Of a stretch of 52,449 nucleotides of DNA, positions 25,301 to 40,300 are shown one piece after another. Position 1 is the first letter of the stretch, and each line of letters starts with the position of its first letter. The DNA lies in the NCBI GenBank assembly GCA_022599575.1, contig JAHZMA010000079.1:1-52449 (forward strand), given 5' to 3'. The stretch is from Alphaproteobacteria bacterium. Lineage in GTDB: Bacteria; Pseudomonadota; Alphaproteobacteria; JABAAW01; JAHZMA01. A model generated the notes under the pieces. It was not told where the DNA came from, ran no database searches, and saw only the letters and a program-made list of their open reading frames with translations. A program made the translations under genes and the position numbers.

Positions 25301-28300
25301 AATTACCTCTGATGATGGCAGAATCATCCCCAATGTGTCGATTGTGGGCACCAATGATGGCGGTAACGGTATTGATGGCAGTTTCAACCATGTTGCATCG
25401 GCGACCCCAATAGTTGTCTATACAATTGGCACACCATTACCTGCTGGCGTAAAAGCAGATACGTCGGTGGACTCAGTAACAAATAAGGCGGTGAACACAG
25501 CAACAGTTACTGTTGTTGATGGCGCCATTAATTTTGATAGTGCTAGCCCAACCACAGTGCGTGCTGGTGATAAAGTAAAGATAAAGGTTAAGCTATTAAG
25601 CACAGTATCAGCAGAGACAAAACTGCCAATTAAAATCACCAAAACGATTAATAATGTGGCACAAACGCCATCTTATGCTAATGTAACAATTCCAAGTGCC
25701 AGTGATAATGGCGAATTTGAATATGATGCTTCATCGGATAATGCAGATGATAGCATTGAATTTAGTTTTGATGATGACAGCGATGGCAATAGCGGAAATC
25801 AGCAAGCTATCAATACAAATCCTCCAGTGGCAGTGGTAGCGTGGCCAACATCAGGTGTTACCGTAGGCACTAGCAAGCCAGATGTAACCCTTACTGTGCT
25901 TGACCCATCGATTGATTTTGTAAAGCCAACCTATCAAATTACAGCGGGTGCGGGTGTTACTCAAGCAGTAGAGCTGGTATTGGCTAAACCTGCGGCAGGT
26001 GCAGTTACAGATACAACCATTGTGCCGATACGCTATACAAAAGATGGTGGTGCTAATTATAATTATGTAAATATTACATTTAATGGCGGTGGTACAACCG
26101 CAAACCATAATTTTTCAGATGCTAGTCTTGTAGGTGGTGATATTGTTGAATTCTCGCTAGATAGTGATGGTATTGGTAACACAAATAATATTCTAGATGT
26201 AGTTACAAACCTCCCAATTCAGCCATGGCCATTAGGGGTTAAAACAGGCACAACGCAAGCAACTAACACAATCACTGTGGTGAGTGGTGATATTAGCTTT
26301 ACTGATAGTGCAACCACAATCAGCGTTAATCATAATGCAACAACCGATATAAAAATCGCATTAACTGATACCACTATTAATAGTGCAACCATACCGTTGA
26401 AAATAACGCGCGCATTATGCGACCTAAACACTGCAACCCCCAGACAAAATCCAGAAATCAGCTATCAGGATGTGGTGGTTAACTTCACCAATGGTGAGGG
26501 CACATTTACGTATGCCCCGAATAATAGTGGCGACCCATCCGTTTTTGCCGACCCTTATAATACGGAACTCACATTTGAATTTGATGTTGATGATGCAGCA
26601 TGGAATCAAGCGATTGCTGTTGATAGCACAAAAAATACGGTAACGGCTTGCGTGACGGCATCTATCGGGTTTACACCAGATGTAACGCTTTACCGCACAG
26701 GCGAGGCTATTCACAATAGTAAAATAGAATTAGATACATTGGCACGCGCGGATTTACCTGTTGTGCTGAATGTCAATAGACAGCCTAAAGTTGGCTCGGC
26801 ATCTCCGAGATTAGATGTTGATGCCACTATATTAGCAACCGAAGATGATGTTCTTGTAGAACAAGGGATGTTCGCCACTTATGATGCTGGCAATAGAATA
26901 ACTTATAGTTTTGATACGCGCGAACAAAAAGGTTGGCCAGAATGGTTGGTGGTGAAACAAGTTGGCAATACCAATGATGTGTTAAATGTTACGCTTGAAA
27001 GAATTGCAGTTGATTTTGCAAGCGCAACCTATCCTATCTATCGTGATGCACCTGCTACTATTAAGGTTAAAGCGGCAAAAACATGGGTAGGTGCTGATCG
27101 CACAATTGCTGTGCAAAGAACATTGATAAGGAATGATGGCACAATATCGGGAACGCCAAACATTATACCAGTTACGCTTGATGGCACAACGGGTGAAGGA
27201 ACATTTACTTATACTGCTACTGATGCGAATATTGGTGAAGTTAAATATGAACTTTTAACCACTGATAGTAATTGGTCAAATGATTTTGAGGCAGGCACCA
27301 CTACTGCAATCGCAACAGTGGATATCCACGATAGGGGTATTGCATTTGATGCGCCTGCTATACAGGCGATTTCTGCGGGTGACACTGTTACGATAACAGT
27401 TAGGCTTGCTAGCCCAGCAATCGGTGATTCAGTAACAAATGTTCTTAACATTCCATTGATTAGAACAATTACAAAAAATAACGTAAGTACTACTGACTAT
27501 CTGCTGGCGGATTTTGCTGATGGTGACCAGACAAAAACACTCACTTATACCGCACCTGATGATTCAGATGGTAGCGATATAGTATATCTGTTTGATAGCA
27601 CGGATACTGGTCATGGAATCAATTCAGCCAATCCTGCATGGCCTAAAAGAGACTATGATAATACGCTTGATAAAATAACTTTCACCAGTTCAGATATTTT
27701 TGTTTTAACAATCAATGTGCAGAATCCAACAGTGAATTTTAGTCGCGGGTCGCATAATATGCGTCAAGGTGGTACGGTTGGGCTAACAGTTAATTTGAGT
27801 AGCAATGCAAGCAACACAATGAAGCTTCCGATAAAAGTAACCAACAATGTTGATAGCACTGTAAGCTATGAAGAAGTTGAGATTTTGAGCGGCGCAAATA
27901 ATGGTATTGTTAGCATCACGATTGATGAGAATGAAGCACCGAATAAAGTTTTCACATATACATTTGATACTGATAGTGATGGCAGTAAAATAACGCCAGT
28001 TGATCCAAATATTCCAGCCATTGTGGCATGGCCAGTAAATATCAGTGTGGGCAATTCAGTGCCAACAACAGCAGTTACTGTGCGTGATAGTGGTGTGAAA
28101 TTTAATACCGCTTCAATCAATATGCGTGCGGGTAGCACTGCAGAATATAATATTGAGTTGCTGAGCGATGCACAGGGCGATATGAAGTTCCCGATTAACA
28201 CAACTCTGGTAACGGGGGTTGGTATTGATGCTTCATTGGCAAGCAATGTCGATAGCGAAATCACGGTTTTGAATGAGGATAGGGAAGTGCTTCCACCTCT

Positions 28301-31300
28301 TACGCCTACCTATTCTGCACCTGCGGGCAGTGCGGTGGGTAGTGTTGGCTCAACAGCGACGATTACGTTACTAGAAAATGACAGCATTTGGCGTGCTGAT
28401 GCGCGTGCTGATACGCCGAAGGTGATTACTTTCAATATTAGTGACCCAACGATTAATTTTAGCCACGCTGAATATGATGTGCGTGAGGGCAAAATAGCGA
28501 CTGTTACCATCAATCTCCCCGGTGGCGCAATCAATGGTGCTGGTGGCGGTAATGGTGTCAAGGGCGTTACCAATGTGCCAATTAAAAGGACAACTTTCTA
28601 TAAAGATGCCACGCCGACACTAGAAGAAAACCTTAACATTGCCTTTAGCGATGAGGATACCGCAAAAGATATTCCGCAAGTTATCCTGAATCCTAGCAAT
28701 ATTGATAGAATTGAATATATATTTGATGCCACTCGTACACCGAGTGATGCCAATTTCACGCCCGGCACTATTGCTAAGGCAGTTGTGAACATTAAGAGCA
28801 GTGTTGTTGGATTTGAAAAAGAAGATGATGATGTGTTGCCAACTGCAACAGGAAAGTCGGTAAAAATAGTTTTGGCAAGCGATGCCACAGACGCTATAGA
28901 AATTCCAGTAGCTGTTACCACCAATTATAGCAATAGCACGCCATCAACCACAGCTTATACCACAGCAACAATCCCTTCAGGCGCTAGATTCGTGGATATT
29001 CCCTATACTGCGCCCGGTGTTGGTAGCACGATTAAATCATATGTATATGCCCTTGACCCTGATGAGCCAAATAATACTGTTACATGGGCAAGTGACTTAA
29101 GATTGTCGACAGACGCCACCGCCATTAATACCAGCACGGTAACGTTCGGCACGGGCAGTGTCAATTTTGGTAGTGCCAGCGATAATAAAAAAGCAGGTGA
29201 TACGGCGCAGGTGAAAGTTACATTGCTTGAAAATAATAGCACAGGCAATCCGATTGTTATTCCATTGATAAAAATTATTACTGATGCCAGTAATAATGTC
29301 GTAACGACTGATTATAGCCATTCTGTTAGCATTGCAGACGGCACGAAAGAAAAAACATTTCCCTATCCTATTCCTAGCGACCAGCAAGGGTATAAGATTA
29401 AATTTGCGCTTGATACTGATAGTTTAGGCAATGCGAGCGATTCAAGCATTACCGCATGGCCGGGCGCATATGAAAAAGGCACGGTAGCACCTGAAACAGA
29501 AATTAATGTATCACGTGGCACGATTATGTTTGCTAAGCCTGCTGATGATGTGCCACCGAATGGTACAAAAACCATTAAAATCAATCTTGAAACAGCACCG
29601 CAAAATATTCTTGAAGTGCCAGTGAAAATTACAACAGTCAATAATGGCATATCAACCGTTACTTATGGTAAATTTGATGCGAATGCGAGCAATGTGACGC
29701 CGAAAGAAGCCACATTGGATGTAACAGCCAATACGGGCGATACATCTATCACCTACACGCTTGATACCGATGATACCGATGATTCCACTATTGATTGGCC
29801 AACGCAATATTATGCTGGCACGCAAGATAACATTGTTCTTACAGTTTCTGGTGATGCTATCAATTTCAACCAAACGGCATTCACCATTCGCGAAGGTGGC
29901 ACGGCAGACCTCAAAATTACTGTCGCGCAAGCACAGCCGGGCAATGTTGTTATTCCTTACAAGCGGACGGTGGGAAGCGCAGCAACAGAGTATCTGAAAG
30001 AAACGATTACGGTAGGGAATACCGATGTTGCTATTGCATACACAGCACCTGCTAATAGTGCAAATCAAGATGTAACATATCTGTTTGATAATGTTAATAA
30101 TGATGATGGTGCTGATGATGCCAATAATGGTGATTGGCCTGTTGGGCTGAATGTTGGTTCTAGTGCGGCAAGTAATACAATAACGATAAAATCTGGCGGT
30201 GTCAGGTTTGGTGCAGTGGCAAATAATGGTAAAATCCGTATCGGTAGCACTGTTGATTTTGATGTTATATTAGATAGTCCCGCTTTGGTGAACAATTATA
30301 CATTGCCATATAGCGATAATGGCGTTGCGAAACAACTGACTTATCAGCAAACTGGTGCGGCTGCCACGGTTAACACGATCAACCATGTTGCCTCTTCCGA
30401 TAGAAGCGATATTGGGCAGACATACACATATACATTGCTTGATAGTGATAGTGATTGGCCTGTTGATGCCTATGTGGTGGGTGATAAGGTGCTAACATTC
30501 ACTTTGAGCGACCCGAATATCGATTTTGATGTTGCTACCCAAACAGTTGCTGATGGTGATGTTGTTACCTTACAACTAAATTTACCGGGTGGGGCAATTG
30601 GGGCAACAACCGTTCCATTAACACGCATCGTTACCAAAAATGATGGCACAACCGATACCCAATCTATTTCAGTTGCGTTTGCTGATGGTGCATCGAGCAT
30701 TGATCCCGATGCGCCCAATAATTCCGATGCTAGCTACACAGTGCCGATAAGCGATGATGTGGTAAGCGTAGCATTCGCGTTTGATACTGCTAATCCAGCT
30801 TGGCCTGCGACATTAGATGCCACCACGCCCGATGCTTCGCGTATATTAACCCACACGCTTACGGTAGATAATGGTGCGTTGCAGTTTGACCAATCAGCTG
30901 ATGATGTCGCCGAAGGCGAAAATAAAGATTTTATTGTGGGTGCGAATTACAATTTGAAGGGTGCTATCACTATTCCAATCAAAAGAACAGAATATACGGG
31001 CACTGTTGCTGGCAATATTACCTATCCTACAGTGAATGTAATTGCGAACACTGCTGGTCACGCATTGACGCATATCGCGCCCGCATCAGGTGTTACAAAA
31101 GTTGTGTATGAGCTTTATGATTCTGATGCTGGCAATCCTAACGATAACAATAATCCGCGCTTCCCAGCGGGCTTTAGTGCGGGCGCAATCAAAGTATTAA
31201 CCATTAATATCAGTGATTCTGCCATTAATTTTGAACGTGCTGCATATCTTACAGAAACGGGTGAGACGATTAATAATACCGACAGCGATGATGATATCAG

Positions 31301-34300
31301 GTTGGTGCTGACAAAAGAACTAACAACCGCTCTTAGTAAGCCGTTGCCGATTAAAAGAACAGAATATAATCAAGGCGGTAATGGTAGTACTCCTATCTAT
31401 ATCAGTGTTCCCGTGCCTGTTAATAAAAGAGCAATCTCACTTCCTGTAGAAACGTTACCTGCGGGTTCGCATGGCAAATATTATGTTTATGAGTTTGATA
31501 CCAGCCACGCTAATTGGCCTTCTGATTTCACTGTTGGCAGTGCCACGCCAGAGACTACCTTGTATGTTGCGTTGAGTTCTATCAGTTTTGAAAAAAATTC
31601 CTATGATGTTATTGCGGGTGATGACATTGATGTGAAAATTATATTTGATAGAGCATTGAATGATACAAGCATTGAGATACCGCTTAAATTAGTTACTACC
31701 AACCCCGATGGCACAACCAGTATTTCTTATAGAATTGTTCAGCCCAACGATGCCAATAATAATTTTATCAGTTTTAAGCATCAAGCACCTGCGGGCACAA
31801 ATGGCACAACAGTAGATTACGCTTTTGATGGTAACAGCGAAAATGGCACAGTGACTTGGCCTGCCACTTTATTCTATCCCGGCACATTGCTCAGCACACG
31901 GGTTAATATTGATAATAAATTTGTTAATTTTGATGTAGCAACGCAGAATGTGCGCGAAGGTGGCACGGCAGAAACCAAACTTGTCTTGGCTGAGGCGCAA
32001 CCGACCGCTGTTAAAATTCCGATTATTATTAATGGCGCCTCTAATCCTGTTATTGTTAACATTCCTGCGAATAGTACGGAAAGTGATATTATTACTGGTG
32101 CCAGATTGGATTACACACCTGCGGTAGGTGACGCGGGCGATACCTTTACTCTTGAATTTGCGGCAGATGCAGATGGCAAGCTATTTGCGACAGATGCAGA
32201 TGGCTTGCTGACGTCTGACCCTCACCCGAACGGTATGAAAGTAGGTTCGGTAACGCCAACCAAAACGATTACTGCCACGGATAGCCGTGCGAATTTTGAA
32301 TATCTCTCAGGTAATATTCGTGAAGGCATGAAGAATTTTAAGGTTAAGATGATATTAGATTCTCCAGCGATTGTTGAGACGACCGTCAAGGTGAATAAAA
32401 TATTTGTGAAAGGTGCTAGCGATAACGTTAACACAAATGTTCAGCCAGAGGTAGTGGATTTCATTTTTGACCCTGATGTTAATCCTACAGAAGCAACTTA
32501 TGAATTTGATGTGTTAGCAGATTCAAACAGTTCCGCCTATGGCTTTAGTTTCATAGTTCCTGCTCTTCCTTCTTATGTAAGAACGGGTTTAATTACCAGT
32601 TCTACCTTTAGCATTAAAGATGCGGATGTTAATTTTGTGCTTGACCAAAATAGTGCTGTGCCAAATAAAATTAATGTTGAGCCAGATACAACACAGACAG
32701 TAACAATTGAGCTTGAAAGTCCTGCCATTGCTCCGCCTCTGCCTGCTAATGCGCCCGCTGGCACTGTTCGCAAGATTACCATCCCGTTAGCTATCACTGA
32801 AAATAGTGTGTTATTAACAAGAACAGAAGATGTGGATATTCTTCATGGTGAGACGACAGGTAGCTTCGACTATAGTCCAACAACTGCTGATGCTGGTAAT
32901 GTTACCACCTATAGTTTGGATACCACAACAGCAGATTGGCCTGCAGATTACGGTGTAACACCGGGCGATGATGACGATATCACGATAACAGTGGCATTAG
33001 GTGAGGTTAAGTTTGTTGATGCAACGCTTAATGCCCGCAAAGGCACATCTCCGACTGTCATCGTAAAATTGAGTGAAGATGCGGCTGTTGAAACAGACGT
33101 GCCGATTACGATTACCCAAATAGTGAATGGCGTTGCTGACCCGAATTCTGTTGTAACCACCAAAGCCGTATTTGACCCGAATGCAGTCGACGCGGACGAA
33201 GCAAAAGTTGTGATTCCAAATCCAAACCCTCTTAATGGTGCAATTGGTTCTACCTATAGATTTGAGTTTGGTGCATCATTACCATCGGGCGTTACTGTAG
33301 ATACGGATGCAGATAATAGTGTGGTTACACTGACCGATGATGCCATTGGCTTTGATAGCACCACCATAACAACTGTTCGTGGTGGGTTGGATACCGCTAT
33401 AAAAATCTTGTTGGTTGATGCTGCAGGGCTTGATAAGGACGGTAATGATGGTATTGATATACCGATTATCCGCACATTCACTCCAAGCGGTTCTGTACGC
33501 GGCGATGGTAACGATATTATTGATTACATTAGCGTAACATTGAATAAAACCGATATTGATGCGCTGTTGAATGATAAAGCATTAGCAATTCAAGGTGGCG
33601 GTGAGATTTTCTATGAATTTGATACTGCTAATGTTGGCTATAATGGTGATAATAGTCATCCACAATGGCCTGCTGGCTTTACAGTTGGCGCAGGCGCAGG
33701 GCGGGTTGAAACGCGTACTGTTACGGCTACTGATAGTTCGGTTAAATTCGATCAAGCCACGCGCAATGTAGATTATGGTAAGACTGAAACAATTAAGGTA
33801 ACGCTTGCAACCGAGCCTGTTGCAGGTGATGTTATTATTGTGCCAATTATACGGACAAAAACAAAAGATGATGGCAATGGCAATCGTGTTGCTGTTGGCA
33901 CGGATGATAAGTCTGTTCTTACCTTTATTAATGATGGTGTTACAGAAAAAAACATCACTTATGGTGATGATGCTGATGAAAAAGATGCTGGTGGTATTGA
34001 AATCACTTATGCGTTCGATACCAATGATGCAAATTGGGACGATGATCTAAGCGTTACCACAGCAACAAATGAAGCAAAGACAACCACGCTTACCATTGTT
34101 AATAATGTTGCTGATTTCGTGGCACCCATTCTTTACGATGTTCGCAATGGCGATACGCAAGCCATCACGGTAAAAGTAACACCATTGACCAGCCCAGCTA
34201 AGATTTACTATAAGGCAACCAGAACCAGACAAGGCACTGATACTGTATTTGCAACAAATTTTGTAGAATTTACGCAAACTGATGTTGATGATGGCGTTAC

Positions 34301-37300
34301 AACAAAAGTGATTACGCATGATAGCAGTGCTTATATTGGCGATGCTGATGGGGAACATGCGGCAGGCGATGTTATTACTTATGAATTTGATACTGATGTT
34401 GAGGATAATGCTAATAATCCACTTTGGCCTGTTGGGGTAACGGCAGCCGCTAACGCGAAAGTTACGCTTGATATTAAAGATAGTGATGTCTATTTTGAGG
34501 CAAGCAATTATGATATTCGTCGCGGTGGCACAAAAGATGTGGTAATGAAACTGGCAAGTGAGGCCATTACACAGTTGGTTATTCCTTACACGGTTGATGG
34601 TAACGCAACTGATGCCCTTAACAATCCATATGAGGCAACATTTGCACCGGGTGCTGATAGCTATCCCATTGAGCATCAAAGCGCGTCAAGCGATAACATT
34701 GCTGATATAACCAGCTATGCGATTGGCAGTGTTTTGCCCAAAGGCGCAAGCGTTAAAGCAGCAAATGATGCAACGCGGCCTAGCGCAAGCACAGCAACAA
34801 TTATCAGCGATGAGCTTTATTTTGATTCTGTTGCCAAAACGGTGCGTGAAAATAGTGCGATTACCTTTACAGTGCATCTGGCAGAGATTCTTGATGCAGA
34901 TAATAATGTGCCGTTACCGATAAGTAGCGTATGGCGTCCAGATGGTGCGGCAAGCGATGGTTCAGCAGATGTGGCGCGCCCAACTGTTAATGTTACTTTC
35001 CTGAAAAACAGCACTGATGGAATCCTTACCGATACGGCAGGTGCTAGCGAACATGGCACGATTATTTATTCATTTGATGATTCCGTCAGAGCAGATGTAA
35101 AATCAGCAGATGGGCGCAAACCAACGAAATCGGTTACTGTTACTGATAGTTCTATTGGTTTTGAAACGGATGAATATATAATTGGCTATGGTAGTGTGCA
35201 GGAAGTGAAAGTAATATTGGCATCCCCAGCGACTGAACCGCTAGAAATTAAGGTGGTAGGTTCGGTTGTCAATCTTGATAGCAGCACTGCAACAATACCT
35301 GTAACACTTAATTTCGGTGTGGGCGATTTTGAGAAACCTTTTGAATATGATACCAATGATTATGGGGTTGGTAGTAAGGTTACCTATAGTTTCACTAATT
35401 TGAATGATTATGCTAACGTAAAAGCAGGCACAAACGCCAGCGCAATTGTTGAAGTGTCACGGATAGGGGTGGAGTTTGAGCGTTCTTCTTACAACAGTGT
35501 GGTTGGGCAAAATACAGAAATTACGATAAAACTGGCATCAAAAAGTAAGAACCCATTAGATATTCCGATTAGAAGCGGTAATAATGTTACAGTTGTTGAA
35601 TTTCCAGCGGAAACAATTGCAAAAACAGTAACAGTTTCTACCAGCACATTACCTGTAGGCGATGCGGTTAGCTATAATTTTGATGCATTACCGAATGAAA
35701 CAACTGGAGATGGTAACACTTCTACTATTATTAACATTACCGAAAGTGATGTTGAATTTACCAGCCCAAGCTCTAAATCTGATATTGGTGATCCTGCGAA
35801 ATTCTCTATCAGTCTGCCTGCTGTTGTTACCACCACCTCTCCAGTAAAAATTCCTTTACTCCGCAAAACAACGCATACTGATGGCAATATCGATATTACG
35901 CGACTAAATGATGTGGTATTTAAGACCAATGAACAGACTAAGCCAGTCACTGATATTATTGCCAACCTTTCGCCATGGGTTACTGTTGAATATAGTTTGG
36001 GTGAGTTGCCATCGGGTTATACAGTAGGTGAAAACGCGACACATATTGTTACTACTGGTCAGCAAACGATTTCATTTGCGCAAGCTACTTATAATATTAT
36101 TACAGAATCTAATATTTCGGTTAACATTCCAATTGAGCTGAACGATATAGCCACACAAGCCTATACAGTTATAGTAAGTCGATATGATGGCACAAACACA
36201 ATAAATCTGCCGCCATTAGATTTTGCGGTAGGCGATAAGATTAAAAATATTACCTTCACGGGTTCTGCCAATAACAAAGTGGATGATACATATCTCTATA
36301 GTTTTGCATCATTGCCAGCATCGCTTGCCAAAGGTGCTCATGCTGATACAGAGATTACATTGGTAAATCCAGTTTCTGTTAGCTTCAAACAAGCGGCTGA
36401 AGGTATTATTAAAGATCAACCTGTTGGCGTTACTGTTATCTTATCTGAGCCAGCACCTGCTGGCAATGTTACCATTCCTGTTCGCGCCACAACATCTGGC
36501 ATTGGTGGTAATGCACCAAATCCTGCTGGCATTGATGAAGAGACTAATATCGTGTTTGCACTGGGCGAAAAAGAGAAAACCCATATTTATGTGACTGCAG
36601 ATGAGGACTTTCTGAATGCTTATCCTGGCAGATTAGTAACATTTGAAGTGGGCAACAGCGCGTCACCATTGCCAACAGGCTATGGTGCTGGCACGCCTTC
36701 CGCTAAGGCAGTAAGTCTTCTAGGGGCGGGGTATACTAACAATGTTGAGTTTGATGGTGCGGATATAGAGATATTCCAAAATGATAACAGTGCCAGTCTT
36801 AAACTTGTGCTTACTAATGCTGACCCTACTAATGACAAAAAGGTAAAAATCACCAGAAGTGGTGGCGTTACTGGTGATGTAACAGTTAATATTCCTGCCA
36901 ATAGCCTTGAGGGCGTTTATAATCTTAGCTCTGCTGAAATCAGCAATCTTGGTACAATAACCTATACGATAACTGGTGTTGAAGATTGCATTTCTGGTAG
37001 CTGTACTACAGCATTGGCTACGGTTTATAGTTACAACAATAACGTAAAAAATGTTACGGTAATTGCACCCCTTTCCATCTCATTTGAAAATTCAACCATT
37101 ACTAGCAATACTGGAAGCAACGCAACAGTAAAACTGCAACTTCCTACTAGTGTGAATGCGCCATTTGATATTGAGATTCCGCTTAGCCGTGAAACCAGTA
37201 TCAATGGCAATGTTACCACTGATACCGTGCTTGCTAGGATTGCAAAAGGTTCAAATCATAAAAGTATTGTGGTGAAAGGTTCGGATTATGTGGGCAGTGA

Positions 37301-40300
37301 TGCGGTGGTGAAATATTCATTGCCTGCCACATTGCCATATGATCATATTACCGCAGGTGCCAATAGTTCTAGTCAGGTTGAAATCAGAGATACGTATGTT
37401 AGCTTCACCCAAGAAGTTTATGATTTATATGTTTCGCCCCTGAATGACACGACGCAACAAACATATTTTGAAATTGAGCGGCGTTCAGCAAGTGGTGCAA
37501 CAGACGCAATTGTCGTTGTTGAAATTAACGGTAGCACTAGCACTACACTAACAACTCCTGCTAACGGTAAGAAGAAATTCGCAAACCCTATTCCTTTTAC
37601 GGACGGATCTATCCTCACATTCATGATATATCCAGATGGTATAGGCTGGAATGTACCCACTTCAGAAAATATTGGGCCGATAGCATTCGCAACAGGATAT
37701 GTGCGTGCTAAACCAGCGATTAGATTCGATAGCCTAAATAATGGCGTTGGCGTTGCTGGTGATAGTAAAGCGATTACATTAACGCGGTTGGGCGATGCCA
37801 CAGATGCAATTACTGCTCTTCCTGTTAAAATACAGGTGGATAATGTTGATAGCGGCACGATAAATGCAACATTTCTCGCTAATGCTAGTACCAGCATGGT
37901 GGATATTGATTTAACGAATATAGCGGTTGGTAGTGTTGTTAAATTGATACTTGATGAGAATGATTGGGCATCTGATTTTGGTTATGTTGCAGGTAATGTT
38001 AACAGCACAGAATTTACTGTGGTTGCTGGTAATGATACAGTGGTTGAGTTTGGCGATACAGCTTTGACTGTTGATGCAGATAAAACTGGCAATATATCAG
38101 TTGCGCTGGATAGGGCGGCATCAGGCCTTGTTCGTGTGCCAGTGAATGTTGTTACCTATGATAAATCTGCGAATACCACCAGCGACCCTGATCCTATTTT
38201 TGCAACTTTCAATGGTCGACAATTTACCAGTGTTCCTTACGATACTAGCGGGCTTGAAAATGGTGATACAATCACTTATACGTTCGGCACAATGCCTACG
38301 GGTTATGTTGAGGGCAATGATAAGGTTGCAACCGTCACCGTGCTATCAGTTGCAAATACGATAGAATTTACCACTGCTTCTACCGCTGATAAATTTACAA
38401 ATGAAGATGTACCAATTACAGTTACTTTAGATGCTCCCGCTGTTGTGGGCTTTACAGCAATCGTAAATATTCAGAAAACTGAAGGTTCTGTTGTTACACC
38501 AAACGCGGGTACGCGAACCATCACATTTACGAAAGGTCAACAGAGTAAACCATTCCCAGTCCCCTATAACACGAAGGATGATGGCAAAGGCATCGATACT
38601 TTTATCGAATTCAGTTTCAAATCATTACCTTCTTTTATAAGCGAAGGCACTCAAAAAACTCACAGCCTAACAGTGAAAGATAGCTCAATTAGGTTTGTTG
38701 GTGTGCCTAGCCGTGATGAAACACTTGGATTTAATAGCACTGGTTCATTCACTATGGTGCTGGCAACATCGCGCGCTTCACCAATCACCGTTCCGTTGCA
38801 GGTAACAGATATTGATGCTGATGGTAATACAGTAACGCTACCTGCGCAAAATGTCACTTTCTCCGCAACTAGCCCGCCAATTACTTATAGCAACACAGCA
38901 CTTGCCGATGCAGGTAAGCAACGCCGTTATCGTTTGCCAAATAATCACGAAGCTGTTGCACCTTCGGTCCATGAGAATTTTGACTATCAATTTAATGTAA
39001 GCAAGAAATTGTTCTGGATTGAAACGCAAGATACGAACACGATTGAAGGCAAAGATACAATCGTTACGTTCCGATTGCTTGAACCTGCTACAAGCACCAC
39101 TAAATTTGACTATCTAGAAGGTGCTATTGAGCATGAGGTTACGATTGGGGCAGGGCAAACGGTTGGTACTTCTATCATCACCACCAGTGGGCTTAATGTT
39201 GGAGATGTTCGCAATATCACTATTGGTAGCGGAGCGTCACTCGCAATACAGCATGGCTATCATGTTGATACAGCTAGAAACAGTGCTAAAATAACAATAA
39301 TTGCTGCGCCAAATCAAACGATGGAGTTTGCACAGGAATATTCAGTTGCTGAGCCCGGTGATAATGTTACGGTGCAATGGCAAAGCACACCTGCCTATCA
39401 ATCAGCATCGGCAAGCACTCACTTATCATTAAAGCGCACATATATTGGTAGTGGTGGCAATGAAATTTCAAATGTTAGCGGGGTGATTGCCAATTATAGT
39501 GCTAGTGGCATTAATGATGAGACTGTTGCCGTGCCGACGATATTGGATGGTGATGATGTAGTGGTTGAGCTTGAAAATATTCCGAGTGGTTACGGTCTGG
39601 TTAATAACAAGAAACACACTATCTATACGCCACGCAGTGTTTCATTTGATAATAGCAGCTATGTTGGCACGGTAGGCACGCAAAAAACTGATATGAAATT
39701 GCGTGCTAATAATACTCTGCCTTATAGTGTGAGTGTGACATTAACGGCTGTGGTGAAAGATGGTGCTAAAATTATTTCTACTAAACCAGTTAATGCTGTG
39801 TTTGGTGCTGGTAGTAATGAGGCAATATTTGTTTATGATGTGCCAAATGATAGCACGCATATTGTAGAATTTAGCTTCGCACCTGATGCGTTTGATGATG
39901 CAATTATTAAACGTGATAGCAACAATATTATGGCAGAGCTTCGTGCAACATCAAAAATCAATGATGTCGCCTTTATCACCTCATCATCTAGTCAATCTTA
40001 TACGTCCATTTCGGAAGCAGGGCGCACAATTAAAATGCCAGTTACTCTTGCTAGCAACATAATATTGCATGATGATGCCGAAGTGCCAGTCGCAGTTGAG
40101 GTGCGTGAGGCATTCGGTAATTCAGGTTCGTGGCAGAATGCAACAGCATTGTTGAAGAAAGATATTGATGGCAACCATTATGTTGAATATATGTTGCCCG
40201 CAACAATTAGTGGCGATGGTGTGTTGGGTGTAAGATTGCAGGGGGGCAACAATATCACGCTTGCTGCTAGCAACAGCGAAACTTCTATTATACTCAGTGA

